Assembly: GCF_000143415.4 (NCBI RefSeq) | Contig: NW_003314385.1 | Span: 99,649-163,648, forward strand | Direction of reading: 5' to 3' | DNA length: 64,000 nt | DNA from: Selaginella moellendorffii | Lineage: Eukaryota; Streptophyta; Lycopodiopsida; Selaginellales; Selaginellaceae | Part shown: one piece after another, positions 10,968 through 22,458 of the stretch | Position numbering within the stretch: position 1 is the stretch's first letter | How the letters are laid out: every line of letters starts with the position of its first letter | Notes under the pieces: generated by a model | The model's database searches: none | The model's input: the letters and a program-made list of their open reading frames with translations, nothing else | Told to the model about the DNA's origin: nothing | Translations under genes and position numbers: made by a program

Positions 10968-13792
10968 ATGGCGCCGATCTGGTCGGCGGCGCTGCCACTG
11001 CTGCTTCTTCTTCGTCACACCATAGGTAGGCGCGCGCCGGTGATTCTTTGTTCCTTGATCTCTTCCATAGTTCCGGGGCATAGCATTCCTGCTGCATTCT
11101 CATCTTGTTCCAGACTGGTCTCTAACGCCTCCAGGAGAGAGCAGGATATCACGGTGTGGCACTCGATCCGGATCAAGTGGTAGCAGCGCACCGCCGACCT
11201 TGGCTGCTTGAGGAAATCGACCAGGGCCACCATCCTCCGGGTGTAGGACATCACCCTCCTGGGGTGGGGCATCATCCTCCGGGCGTTGGACACCATCCTC
11301 CCGGTGTTGGACACCATCCTCCCGGCGTTGGACATCATCCTCCTGGTGTCGGTCACCATCTCCCCAAGCGTAAGTCTGATTAGCTTCTCTTGGCAGCAAT
11401 GTAGATCCACTCATGCGTGAATTCATGCTCTACAGCCTCGTCGCTAGCTCGGGCATTTGTGGCATTGCAAGCCTGGAAGCGCATGATCTTTCGCGACCCG
11501 CTAAACATTACCGGGAGCTGGGTGGGCAGCGAAGTATGTAACTACAGAGGTGTCTTTTGCGGGCCTTCTCTCCACGACCCTACACTCCGCGTTGTGAGTG
11601 GGATGTACGTGTACATGTAGACCATGCTTGCGCGGTATTTCACTGACCTTTTGATGCGTTGCTTGTTATTCCAGTGATCTGAATCACGCCAATCTTGGTG
11701 GTCAACTCCCCAGTGAACTGGGACTTCTGACCGAGCTCGGTATCTTGTGAGTGTGGTAAATTCATCCACCGTCCAAGAGTTCTTGCTTATCTTTTTCTTT
11801 TCCTTGTCCAGTCATGTGAACAGCAACGAATTTACAGGGGGGCTACCCGAAAGTCTGAAAAATCTCGTTCTCCTTGGAGAACTGTAAGCATTTGCGGTTT
11901 AGCTGTTGGTCTTGACGTTAATATTTTTACAGGGACGTAAGTAACAACAAGCTGTCTGGAGTATTTCCTGCTGTTACTCTGCAATTGCCAAGTCTTATAT
12001 ATCTGTAAGTTGACACTTTTTCTTCGATATGATATGTAAGTTTGGTACTTTTGCAGGGATATAAGATTCAACCGGTTTTATGGAAGCATACCCGCAGAAA
12101 TCTTTGATAAGAAGCTGGATGCACTGTAAGTTACTATACTGCAATTATCTGAGACAGGACTTGACGTTTGCTGTCTTCAGCTTTGTCAACAACAATAACT
12201 TCGGAAATCCTATCCCGGCCAATTTCGGAAACTCTCCAGTTTCTGTTGTGTACGTGTCCTGTTGCACATTTTTTATGCTAAAACAATTTGTTCTGTTGCT
12301 GTCATGCTGTAGGGTCCTCGCCAATAACCAGTTCACTGGAGATATTCCGAATAGCTTAGGAAGCATGTCGAGGACATTAAATGAAATGTGAGTGACGACG
12401 AAATGTCGACCATACTGCGCCTGATCCTTGGAGTTCTATTGCAGAGTATTTCTCAACAACAGTCTCGCGGGTGCCCTACCATCAGAAATCGGACTTTTGA
12501 ATCAAGTATCTGTATTGTAAGATGTTTGTTTTTTGTTTCGAAGTTTCTAATACCTGCTCCTGTGTGAAGTGACGTGGGCTTCAACAAACTAAGTAGCAGT
12601 TTGCCCGACAGCATCGCGAACATGGTTGAGCTGGTTGAATTCAACGTCGGAAACAATCTCCTCTCCGGAATTCTGACTGACAATGTCTGCAACTTGCCGA
12701 AGATAAGAAATCTGTGAGTTTCGCTAAACGGTCTTGTATGTATGTTAGTAAACCTTTTGTGTGTGCAGGACCTTGTCTAACAACTACTTCATTGGGGAGA
12801 GTCCCTCGTGCGCGTCTCTATCAAGACGAGGGTATGCATCGCACTCGTTCATGTTGTTTTTTGCGTGACGCAATTTGTTTTTGCAGTGTGACGGTAAGTA
12901 CGAGTGGGAACTGTTTCTCAAGTCAGAGTGGCCAGAAGTCAGGCAAAGAATGCAGAGATTTCTACGGTAAGCTCGTTAGGAAGTTATGCGGATTGTGCTA
13001 ACTCTTGTTTTTCTTCTTCTTCTTCGCTCTCAGCTCCACCTCCACCTTCAGCACCAGCTGCTCCACCGGTGGGAACACCCCCACTATCTCCGACACCTCT
13101 CCCTCCTAGCCCGATATTTTTTCCACCTCCAACTCCACTGGCACCATTCGGCTCTCCACCTCCACCGTCACCAATCGGCTCTCCTCCACTATCTCCGACA
13201 CCTCTCCCTCCTAGTCCGATTTTATTTCCACCTCCACCTCCACCGTCACCAACCGTTTCTCCTCCTCCAGCATCCTGTCCATCGGGATATAGCAGGGGTC
13301 AAAATTCGGGACATTGCTTCCAGCTTGTGAAGCAGCATGCAACCTGGAGCAATGCCGAGAAATATTGCGCACAACATGGGGGTCACTTGGCAGCAGTGAC
13401 GGATTTTAACGAACTCAAGGACATCGGCGACTTTTGCAGCCAGGCTCCCCCGAATCAAGGTAAGCACGTAGACTGTCTCGTTCGATATTTCTAACAGGAA
13501 TTATCCTCTTGCAGCATTGGTGGATCCTTATAGTCCTAAAGGTCAAGGATGTTATCTGGGAGGCCAGAAAGCGAACGCCTCCTGGATCTGGCCGAGTTCT
13601 CCATGCATCAACTTCAACAGCAGTTACTGGAACTTCTTGGAGCCGAATAACTTGTATGGAAACGAAAACTGCACGTCCATAAAGTATGAGCCCCCAATCT
13701 TGCGAGCCTCGGCTTCTTCACTAGCATACATGCTCAACGATCTATTCTGCGAACACGAGCTTCCGTTCGTATGCGCACCAACAAGATGCTGA
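10968..13792 (+). CDS. LRR-extensin-like protein with C-terminal C-type lectin domain
   Basis: Fifteen exons join without a frame break to 647 aa: 10968-11025, 11145-11369, 11436-11604, 11675-11746, 11812-11883, 11933-12004, 12057-12125, 12181-12249, 12313-12387, 12445-12516, 12570-12713, 12769-12831, 12887-12966, 13034-13459, 13515-13792. Order of parts: signal peptide (about 1-19); a His/Pro/Gly heptapeptide repeat (about 45-90); an LRX-type N-cap (FVALQAWKRMI, NYRGVFCGP); about ten LRRs (about 151-387); a Cys cap; a short extensin-like Pro/Ser stretch (about 414-494); and a C-type lectin-like domain (about 495-647) with CPSGY, HCFQL, WSNAEKYC, SYWNFLEPNN, FCEHELPFVC. LRX proteins bind RALF peptides in the cell wall. 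The lectin domain at the end, in place of a long extensin tail, is unusual. LRR exons are mostly 69-75 nt in phase 2, as in LRR receptor genes. The exon 1/2 acceptor is the least certain junction. Confidence 0.85.
11222..11363 (+). repeat. 21-bp tandem repeat encoding (HHPPGVG)n
   Basis: Six full and one partial 21-nt units inside exon 2 of the LRX-lectin gene encode HHPPGVG repeats, ending in HHLPK. Third-codon positions vary between units (for example CCG/CCT, GTG/GTA/GTT/GTC), while the peptide is almost invariant. The repeat lies in the mature protein just after the signal peptide. Confidence 0.85.
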
Positions 13793-13878
13793 GCCCGAGA
13801 CTAAAAAGTTACGTTTTATATAAAATACAGCCCGGCCAAGTCCTCCCAGGTAAACAGAAAGAACACAATCGAAGCGTT

Positions 13879-14559
13879 TTAACTGCTTTCATCTTTTGCA
13901 GCATTGGCAGCAACATCACCAGCAGCAGCAGTAGCACGCAGCGCTTTTCTCAAGCCGAGCACTATAAACAGATTCGTGACTGTAAGGAAGGATTCGGCAC
14001 CGCCGTGAAGCCAATCAACGTTCGAGAGAGATGTGCCGTAGTGAACTTTGGCTGCATAGCAACACACAGAGTTCGTCATCAAATCGTGGATATAAGGCTT
14101 TCGCATTTGCGAGCGTACCATAGATGCCAGCAGGAACTGTGGTAGCACAGAAGCGGTTCCAAAGACGTACATATGTTGCAAGTTAGTTAGATCCACAACC
14201 AAAACAAGACGAGAAGACTTACTTGTAGCTGCGACGAATGCGAGTAGAAAGTAGAAGCCAAAGAGGGTGAGCTGGGGCGCAGTCTTGGACTTGGTAAGGT
14301 GATAGAGGAAGCCGAGATACGGGAAGAGCGATGCAGCAAACAGCTGAGACGCCAGGCTCTGTGAATTGACGCCACCGGGAGACCAAGGATCCACCACAGT
14401 CGCAGCAGTAGCAGCGACACTAGAGGCCGCGAGCTCCACCAATTCAGTAGCACCTGTTGCTGCTGTCAATCTTCCGGGCCTGCGATTGCGAAGACGGCCA
14501 TTGGGATGCAAACCCGTTGTCGCTGGAGGAGGAGCTCCCGTGAATGCTATCACCACCAT
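13879..14559 (-). CDS. DUF3593-like plastid membrane protein
   Basis: Three exons (14223-14559, 14119-14136, 13879-14051) give 175 aa. After an N-terminal Ala/Thr-rich presequence that looks like a plastid transit peptide come two or three hydrophobic segments: FPYLGFLYHLTKSK, LFGFYFLLAFVAAT, and after the second intron YGTSLSNVDWLHGGAESF and NLFIVLGLRKAL. This pattern matches the DUF3593 family shared by cyanobacteria and plants; its biochemical role is not known to me. Exon 2 is a microexon of only 18 nt encoding the IPAGIY core, and the protein makes sense only if it is included. The gene is convergent with the LRX-lectin gene, with 86 bp between the stop codons. Start is the ATG at 14559. 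Confidence 0.8.
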   Translation of the reverse strand: MVVIAFTGAPPPATTGLHPNGRLRNRRPGRLTAATGATELVELAASSVAATAATVVDPWSPGGVNSQSLASQLFAASLFPYLGFLYHLTKSKTAPQLTLFGFYFLLAFVAATSKSSRLVLVVDLTNLQHMYVFGTASVLPQFLLASMVRSQMRKPYIHDLMTNSVCCYAAKVHYGTSLSNVDWLHGGAESFLTVTNLFIVLGLRKALRATAAAGDVAANAAKDESS

Positions 14560-14602
14560 CGTCCTAAACCAGATAGGTAAGTAGAGACTGACTGTCTCCC
14601 CT

Positions 14603-17014
14603 CTACACCACTTCCAAAGAATGACCGCCCTTGTGCTCCGGTCTCGGCATTGCTTCCAGGGCCAAGGATTTCTTCACGTCCATATCCGACATGCTCTTTT
14701 GCCTGCGCTGCACGTCCAGGCCACAGCTGGTCTTGGACGCCGGAACCTCCTTGAACTGAAACTCGGACGATCCAAAACTCTGGCGCTTGTCACCTCGGTC
14801 GTCGCACATTGCGAGCTCTTCGAGTGATGGCCGGCCACAGAAGCGCATACCGGGCTTCTGCTTGTATCTGTCTCTCAGCTCTAGCACTGCCTGCTCGTGC
14901 TGTCTCCGGAGTTGCCTCAGCTCCTGCTCTTGCTTGTGTGCCAGCACCGCCATCTCCCACTCAAGTGGATCGTCAATCCCAGCACTAGAGCCTTCTTCCT
15001 CGCATGATGACCCCTCCTCTGGAACAGCACCGGCATGCTCGGGTCTCTTGTCTGGAACTGGCGTCGAATGGAAGTCCCACAACTTTGCTGTTTCCTGATT
15101 CTCTCTCGGAGTCGCGTGAGATCTCATTGGCAACGACTGATACGTAAACTCCTCGAATCGTCCGTGCATTGTTCCCTCCAAGTTCTGTGGTGAAAGGCTC
15201 TCGACTTCGGAGTTTCTGGAAGATACTGTCTCGCAAGTGTCGATATCGTCGGTATCGTGAAGGATGGTGTCTTCTCTGTGTTCTTCAAACGAAGCCCCGG
15301 GTCTCCAGTGAGGGACCAGCAGCACTATCTCCGCATCGATCATATCAGCGATGGTCGTGACATCCTGGTCGGAGAGGTCTAGCTCGGCTACCATTTCACT
15401 TGCCACGCATAGTGCAGTGTCAGCTTCTACGTCGAAGGGGAAATGAATGTTTCGAATGCAGCCTGCGATGGAAAGATTAAAGAAGCCACTTTGAGCAGAG
15501 AAGCATACCTTCCTGGTCCGCAATCCGGAGTTTTAAAAAGATTGTGTCGTCGTTTCTTCGCCTGACTCTTACTCTGAAGTCTCTGCTGCGCCGTGTCAAC
15601 TCGTGGTGATTGTGATGTGCACCTCTAGGTGCCAGGTCATAAGCCATAGCTCCAGCGTGAATAGTGGACAGCGAGTCGTCGCCATTCTCTTCGAGAATTA
15701 CTTCCAGCTCGTCCATGCTGTTGTGAGGCTCGTGAACGACCCCCCTTTCCGCTGTATGGCACTGAAGAAATGGATCCATGAGCAGCTCTCTTGCTGGAAG
15801 CCTCCTACATGCTTTGGCTAGGCACTGCTCCACAAAAGCCCGCATTTGAGGATCCTGAACTTTGTTCAGCGCAGCGGGCTTCTTTCCCTGTCACAAGGAG
15901 TCACCAGGGAATTAGTAACCGGTCGGGAAACTCTAAGATTGAGCTCACCGATGTAACCTTCTTGTAGATTTGGGCCGCATTCATGCACTCGCTGTAAGGA
16001 TACTCGAAGGTGACCATCTCCAGGAGGCACATACCAAACGAGTAGATGTCGACAAGTTCATTGTAATCCTCCTCGTACAGCTCAGGAGCCATGAACTCCG
16101 GCGTTCCTACACAGTGCATGCTCTGTGAATATCTCAGAATTCCAGCAACCTCTTCTTGTGCTGCTTGAGCTTACCAATCACGCTATGAGCACCGTGTGCT
16201 TGCCGCAAAATCCCAGCAAGTCCAAGGTCTCCAATCTTCACTTCGCCGTGGTTTCCATTCACAAAGATGTTGTCACACTTGAGGTCGCGGTGTATGATCG
16301 GTGGATCATGGCTGTGCAGATAGAGAAGCCCCCGCAGAATCTGCCTTGCCCAGTGCTTGACAGCCTTCAAATCAACATGCTTGTGTTTCCTACGGTACCT
16401 GCTCTGAGAGAAAGAAAAATTGATCAAGCATCACACTTGTTTTGAGCACAGAGAAGAAACAAAACTTACTGCCTCAAGTTCCCCGACGTGAATATCTCGG
16501 TGATGAAATTCACGTTGTTGTTCTTGGTATCCACCCACGAGTTGTAAAACTTGATGATGTTCTTGTGCTTGAGCGATTTGAGCAAGTGTACCTCCGAGTA
16601 TAGGCGCTCCAAATCCTCGGGACTCCTGAGCACATCGTGGAGCTTCACTTGATTCCAGGCAACTTCGATCCCATCGATCTCATCGAAAGCCTTGTATCTG
16701 TCACGATTGACAAGTTAAAGCCAAGGAAGCGCAAGAGAAGACAACTTACACAGTCTTGAAAGCCCCTTTGCCGAGTAGCTCCTTGTACTGCGCGGGCATG
16801 AAGCGTTAGATTACTCTTTTATCATCATCGCATCGCTAAAGCAAGCACATACCCGGCCATAGCGACCAGTTGGATCGACTTCCACGAATTCTGCCTCATC
16901 CTCACTGCCTAGATCCAGCTGAGAGCTCATTCTAGAAGCAAGAAATCTGGATCTCGATCGATTCTCACACTGATGGAGCTGCGCCTCCGCCTGGCAGCCG
17001 TCGCCGGTGCGCAT
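14603..17014 (-). CDS. WNK (with-no-lysine) serine/threonine kinase
   Basis: Seven exons (16853-17014, 16750-16787, 16470-16697, 16175-16398, 15949-16106, 15509-15887, 14603-15462) give 682 aa. The plant WNK hallmark [16 protein letters not shown] precedes the kinase domain. The catalytic lysine is in the glycine loop ([12 protein letters not shown]) and the usual beta-3 lysine is absent (VAWNQVKL). Further motifs: [10 protein letters not shown], the WNK form of the Mg loop [14 protein letters not shown], and [17 protein letters not shown]. After the kinase domain there is an OSR1/PF2-like autoinhibitory segment ([10 protein letters not shown], then IHFPFD), and a long acidic C-terminus with a heptad-like [20 protein letters not shown] coiled coil. 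Plant WNKs act in circadian, flowering and osmotic signalling. The upstream ATG at 17014 was chosen; an internal ATG at 16930 (MSSQLDLG) is a possible alternative. Confidence 0.93.
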
Positions 17015-17296
17015 TGGATGGATCCGTGGAGCTAGAAGATCACGCTACCCTCCATTGCCCGACTACTTAGGTCGAGGAGCTAGCTAGGTTTACCCACCCA
17101 ACACACACCCAACCCACACACACTCTCCACACATCACACACGCACGAGTTACTCCTAATTAAAATTCTATTAACACATAAATGGTTTAAACGCCGTGGAT
17201 CTGGGTTAAGCTTGAAAAGCATCTTTCCGCCATACAGCGCCAAGGAGCTAGCTAGTGAAATGGTGGAGCGCGAGAGTGCTAGGGCAGGGGCTGGGA

Positions 17297-19354
17297 ATGG
17301 AGGCTCTGGCGCCGCGGGCGCTGCTGCTAGCCGCCGCTCCTCGATCCAATGCCAGAATCTCCATCGCCTCCCGGCGGCCGTGCCACAGGAGGATAGTGTG
17401 CTGCAGCCACAAGCGGGTGAATTCCGCCACGGTGAGCCTGGAATGGCTGACATCGCTGGTTTCTGGAAGAGGGCGCGGCGAGACTGCTATTCCGACTGCC
17501 CAGGTGAGGCTCGAGGACTTGACCAAGCTGCTCCAAGGCTCGCTCTTCTTGCTGCTGTTCAAGTGGATGGGAGAATGCGGCCCTGTGTATCGACTCACTG
17601 GAGGGCCGATTAACTTCATCGTGCTCAGCGATCCCGCCGCTGCCAAGTACGTGCTAAAGAACTATGGGAAGTACGCCAAAGGCCTTGTTTCCGAGGTGGC
17701 CGAGTTTCTCTTTGGCTCTGGATTCGCGACTGCTGAGGGTCAGATATGGATGGTGAGGTTTTTTTAGCGACTAGCCAACTTCTACTAGAAGTGCTCATGA
17801 TCGTTCTCTCCTTGCAGACTCGCCGAAGAGCGGTGGTTCCATCTCTTCATCGTAACTTCTTATCCACAATGGTGGATGGGGTCTTTTGCAAGTGCTCCGA
17901 GCGGCTTATTGACAAGCTTGACAAGGTCGCGCAGACAGGAGAGGCAGTGAACATGGAGGCTCAATTCTCTCAGTTGACACTGGACGTGATTGGCTTGTCG
18001 GTCTTTAACTACGATTTTGATGCGCTGACGACCGATAGCCCTGTGATCCAGGCTGTTTACACGGCTCTCAAGGAAACGGAATCTCGTGCTACAGACTTTG
18101 TTCAGTACTGGAAGGTACTCGGTGTAGAAAGATGTCGTGCACTCTTACCATTTGCGTGCAATGCAGGTGCCTTTGCTTTGTCAAATTGATCCGAGACAGC
18201 GAAAGGCCGCCAAGGCGGTTTCTCTCATTCGAAACACTGTTGAGGATTTAGTTGAAAAGTGCAAGAAGATTGTTGACACTGAAGGGGAGTGTTTGGAGGG
18301 CGAGGAGTACGTGAACAAGTCCGATCCAAGTGTTCTTCGGTTTCTCTTGGCAAGTCGTGAAGAGGTACGTCACGCAACGGTTTTTCTTCACAAAAAAATA
18401 CTCTTTCCTTCTGATGTAGGTGTCAAGCCAGCAGTTAAGAGACGATCTTCTGTCAATGCTAGTTGCGGGACATGAAACCACAGGTTCCGTTTTAACTTGG
18501 ACAGTATATCTCCTAAGTAAAGTGAGCAAGTAGCCTCTTCTATCGTCATTATGTTTAAGTGTGGATTTTCTTATTTTCTTTGTTTTTTTTGTTTTTTTTT
18601 TTTTGCTAGAATCCTTTGGTGCTTGCCAAAGTGCAAGAGGAGCTGGACACTGTCTTGAACGGTCGTAAGCCCACAGTCGCAGACACGAGAGAGCTCAAAT
18701 ACCTTACACGTTGTATCAACGAGTCCATGCGTTTGTATCCTCATCCTCCTGTATGTCTGCGTAGTAGACACGGTCTTGTTACTAATTTTCTTCTTGCGCA
18801 GGTGCTCATTAGAAGAGCTCAAGAACAGGATACACTGCCTGGCGGATATAAACTGGAACGCGGCCAGAATGTCATGATATCTGTGTATAACATACATCAT
18901 TCACCAGCTGTAAGCTTCAAATCGCATGTTGAATGTTTCCTGATATTCATAATCACACGCAGCTCTGGGAGCGAGCAGAAGATTTTGTTCCAGAAAGGTT
19001 CGATCCAGATGGTCCCATCCCGAACGAATCGAACACAGACTTCAGGTGCGGCTAGTAATTTTATTATGGAGCTCTGCTCACTTCGAAAGTTACTCGATTG
19101 GCAGATACATCCCATTCAGCGGAGGGGCTCGAAAGTGTGTTGGAGACCAGTTTGCAATGCTGGAAGCACTTGTCACACTAGCAATGCTGCTCCAACGTTT
19201 TGAGCTCGAGCTGGTTCCTGGTCAAGATATTGGGATGACGACGGGTGCAACAATACATACGACTAAGGTAAGAGTACGTATACAGTGGAGGAGACCATTG
19301 ACAGGTCTTTGTTGTGCGTTGTAGGGTCTCTTCATGACGGTAAAGCGACGATGA
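17297..19354 (+). CDS. CYP97C: Cytochrome P450 CYP97C (carotenoid epsilon-ring hydroxylase)
   Basis: Nine exons (17297-17752, 17818-18114, 18167-18364, 18420-18521, 18610-18750, 18802-18909, 18963-19045, 19105-19267, 19325-19354) give 525 aa. CYP97C (LUT1 in Arabidopsis) hydroxylates the epsilon ring of alpha-carotene on the way to lutein, in plastids. The N-terminus is basic and Ala/Ser-rich, as expected for a transit peptide. P450 motifs: I-helix AGHETTGS, K-helix [14 protein letters not shown]-type VPERFDPDG, and the heme loop [14 protein letters not shown] with the ligand Cys. The stretches [24 protein letters not shown] and [16 protein letters not shown] are characteristic of the 97C branch. 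Start is the ATG at 17297; the codon at 17255 in the same frame is GTG. Exon 5 follows a T-rich tract that ends the fourth intron. Confidence 0.93.
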
Positions 19355-19780
19355 GAGTAACAGTTTTCTAGAAAAGAAGAAATTTAATCCGCGGATACAA
19401 TAATAATCAACGATGAGAGTCATGGCCGTTCCTTTCAAGGTGGGCTTGTTCTCATCTCGAGCCGTATGTTTCTTCAAGTGCTGTTTCCGTAGAGCTAGGA
19501 AGGAATCTTCTATTTCCTGTAAGGACAAAGGTGGAAAAGCTGGCAGTCTGGACAAACGGCCAGCTGAAGAGGCGAAGTGAAGGACAAGTATACCATCTTT
19601 GCCAGAATCGCCAGGAACTAGAGGCCTCAATTCCACCTCTCCATCAGAGAATGAAATGCCTGTGGGAACTCAGGAAGAAGGCGTCCTTTTCTTAGGGGGG
19701 TAGCCATCTGCTGGCATAAGTATGGTATGAAGTAGCAGAAGCAAGTAGCATCGAGCGCAAGCAGCAGCGGCAGCAAATTC
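19355..19780. other. Intergenic, 426 bp
   Basis: Holds the 3' UTR of CYP97C (an AATAATAATCA-type A/T stretch follows at about 19400) and the promoter and 5' UTR of the next ABCG gene. No gene or repeat recognised. Confidence 0.45.
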
Positions 19781-22222
19781 ATGGCTCGTCAGAAGCACAA
19801 CGGATTACACCGCCACGATCAGCCGACCCTGCAAAACTTACTGGGAAGTGCGACGCCATATAGCCATGCTGGAAGTGAGTACAGCGAGAAGAACGACAAG
19901 CTCTACGGCCCGGGCCTGGTATTTGAAGATCTCTTGTACAGTGTGAGCAAGAAAGTGAAGAAAGAAGGCAAGTCGGTGGTGACTTCAGTGGATTTGCTGC
20001 ATAACATCTCGGGCGAGGCACTCAAAGGCCATGTCACTGCTGTTCTCGGGCCGAGTGGAGCTGGGAAGTCGACTTTCCTGGACGCTCTAGCAGGCAGGAT
20101 TTGCAAAGGAAGCCTGCGAGGCCGAGTGACGGTGGATGGCAGGGCAGTGAGTACAAGCATGATGAAGAGAATATCTTCATACGTGATGCAGGACGATCAG
20201 CTGTTTCCCATGCTCACAGTGTACGAGACGTTTCTTTTTGCGGCTAACGTTCGGCTTCCCAGTGCGTTCACTCCGGAGGAGAAGAAGGCGCGTGTCGAAG
20301 AACTGATCACGCAACTTGGCTTGGAGGTGAGTTGTTTAAGCTAAACGTGTACGCTTAGACTTACATGTGATTGTTTTCTCCTGTAGCATGCAGCTGATAC
20401 GTACATAGGCAACGAAGGAGTGAGGGGTGTCTCCGGCGGAGAAAGAAGGAGAGTGTCAATTGGCGTGGATATCATCCACGGGCCATCTCTCCTCTTCCTT
20501 GACGAGCCAACTTCGGGATTGGATTCCACGAGTGCATTCGTTGTGGTGGAACGTCTGAGGGACATTGCGCAGCGGGGAAGCACAGTTATTCTGACCATTC
20601 ACCAGCCGTCCTACCGCATTCAGCAGTTGCTCAATCGGCTCATTGTTCTTGCGAGGTAGGCATGTTTAAACTCTAGCTAGCTCTTATTACAGCTTTGAGT
20701 GGATCTGCTTCTCAGGGGGAAACTGATCTACTTAGGAAAGCCTGATGCGCTCGAGGACCACCTTGCAGGCCTTGGACGGCCTGTTCCCGACGGGGAGAAT
20801 GCACTGGAGAACCTCCTGGACGTTATCAAAGAGTATGACGAGTCGGACTTGGGTTTGGAACCTCTGGTGCAGTTCCAGAGGGATGGCGTTCGACCGGATG
20901 GGCTTGGAGCAGAAGCGACGCCACTGCCATCCAAGAACAGGAACAGGAATTACTACCAAGTCGACGCCGAAGATGACAATGACTTCGACCGCTCCCTTCC
21001 AAAGAGCATGGCCATGACTCCCTTGCACAACGATCCCAGGCTTGCGGCTCAGTTTTACAGGGAGTTCTCCGCGTGGCTGTACAACGAAGCCATTGACACG
21101 TTAAGACGGACTCCGGCGAGGACACCGGCAAGAGCTTTACGGGGGCCAACACTCTCTGCATGGAGGACGCCTATAGTGGCACCCGAGAAGCAACAGCGGC
21201 AGCAGCAGCAGCCAGTGGACGTTTCGGTGTCTTGCACCGTTGCTCTGGATGACCGCTTCCAGCCGGCCCACGCGCCATACTCGGATTTCAGCACCGATGA
21301 CGAGGAGGAGTCGGAGGAGTGGAGGCACAAGTTTGCAAACCCATGGTCGAGAGAGCTGGTGGTTCTCATGTGGAGGAACTACAAGAACGTGTACAGGACA
21401 CCCGAGCTCTTCCTCTCCCGCGAGCTGGTGATTGTGGTGATGAGCGCAATGCTGGCGACACTCTTCAAGCGGCCAAAGGACACTCTGGACGGCGTGAACG
21501 AGCTCATGAACTTCTACATCTTCGCGGTGTGCCTGCTCTTCTTCTCCTCCAACGATGCCGTGCCCACCTTCATCCAGGAGCGATTCATCTTCATCCGGGA
21601 GGCGTCGCACAACGCGTACAGGGCCTCCTCGTACGTGATCGCCAACCTCATCGTCAACCTCCCCTTCCTGGCCATCCAGGCGCTCACGTTCGTGGTGATC
21701 ACCTGGTGGACTCTCCGCCTCCACGGCAGCGTCTTCACCATCTGGCTCATCCTCTTCGCGTCGCTCATCACAACAAACTCGTTCGTCATGTTCGTCAGCG
21801 CCGTGGTTCCAAACTACATCATGGGCTACGCGGTCGTCATCGCCATCACCGCGCTCTTCTTCCTCAACTGCGGCTACTTCCTCAAGCGCTCCCAGATCCC
21901 CGGGGTGTGGCTGCCGCTGCACTACATCTCCACCATCAAGTATCCCTTCGAGGCGCTGCTCGTCAACCAGTTTGACAATGGCTACCACGCGTGCTACGCG
22001 AATGGGCCCGTGTTCGAGAAGCCGGGGCCGCTGGGCAAGGTTCACACAAGCGTAACGTCCAACTCGTCGTGCACGGTGGATGGAACCGACGTCCTCAAGA
22101 CCATGGACATGGGTGGCGCGCGAATCGGGGTGGACGTTTTGGTCCTGCTGGCCTGGGGGGTGTTTTACAGGCTGCTCTTCTACGTCATCATCAGGTTCTA
22201 CTCCAAGAACCAGCGGCATTAG
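19781..22222 (+). CDS. ABCG half-size transporter, STR-like group
   Basis: Three exons (19781-20326, 20387-20655, 20716-22222) give 773 aa, longer than most half-transporters. The nucleotide-binding domain has Walker [24 protein letters not shown], signature [14 protein letters not shown], Walker [14 protein letters not shown] and TIHQPSYRI. It continues with [20 protein letters not shown] and [19 protein letters not shown], a stretch I associate with the STR (stunted arbuscule)/ABCG17-19-type branch. An unusually long, Gln- and acid-rich linker (about residues 300-465) precedes the transmembrane domain with [20 protein letters not shown] and about six helices. STR/STR2 export lipid to arbuscular mycorrhizal fungi, but assignment to STR itself rather than to a sister branch needs a tree. 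The gene is about 12 kb from another, clearly different ABCG gene. Confidence 0.88.
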
Positions 22223-22458
22223 ATCTCTTCTCTATGATATTTCGATAAAGCTCTAGCGATCATAAGATCACTAATAAGTACTAGCGCAATAAAGACTAAG
22301 TTTCGGATCATCCTACGTGGCGGCTTCCTGGCGTGTGATTCGTGCTTGGCCTATCCGCGTTCTATCCACACCATCCCTGGGCTTGGAGGTGAATCCACAC
22401 ACACCATCACTCACTAGTGCTCTTGAGTTTCAAGGGCGCGATTGCTAGCACAGCAAAG

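Noticed and set aside
21137-22219. 360-codon minus ORF opposite the STR-like ABCG gene
   Set aside because: Shadow of the GC-rich transmembrane exon; His/Glu/Val-rich random composition.
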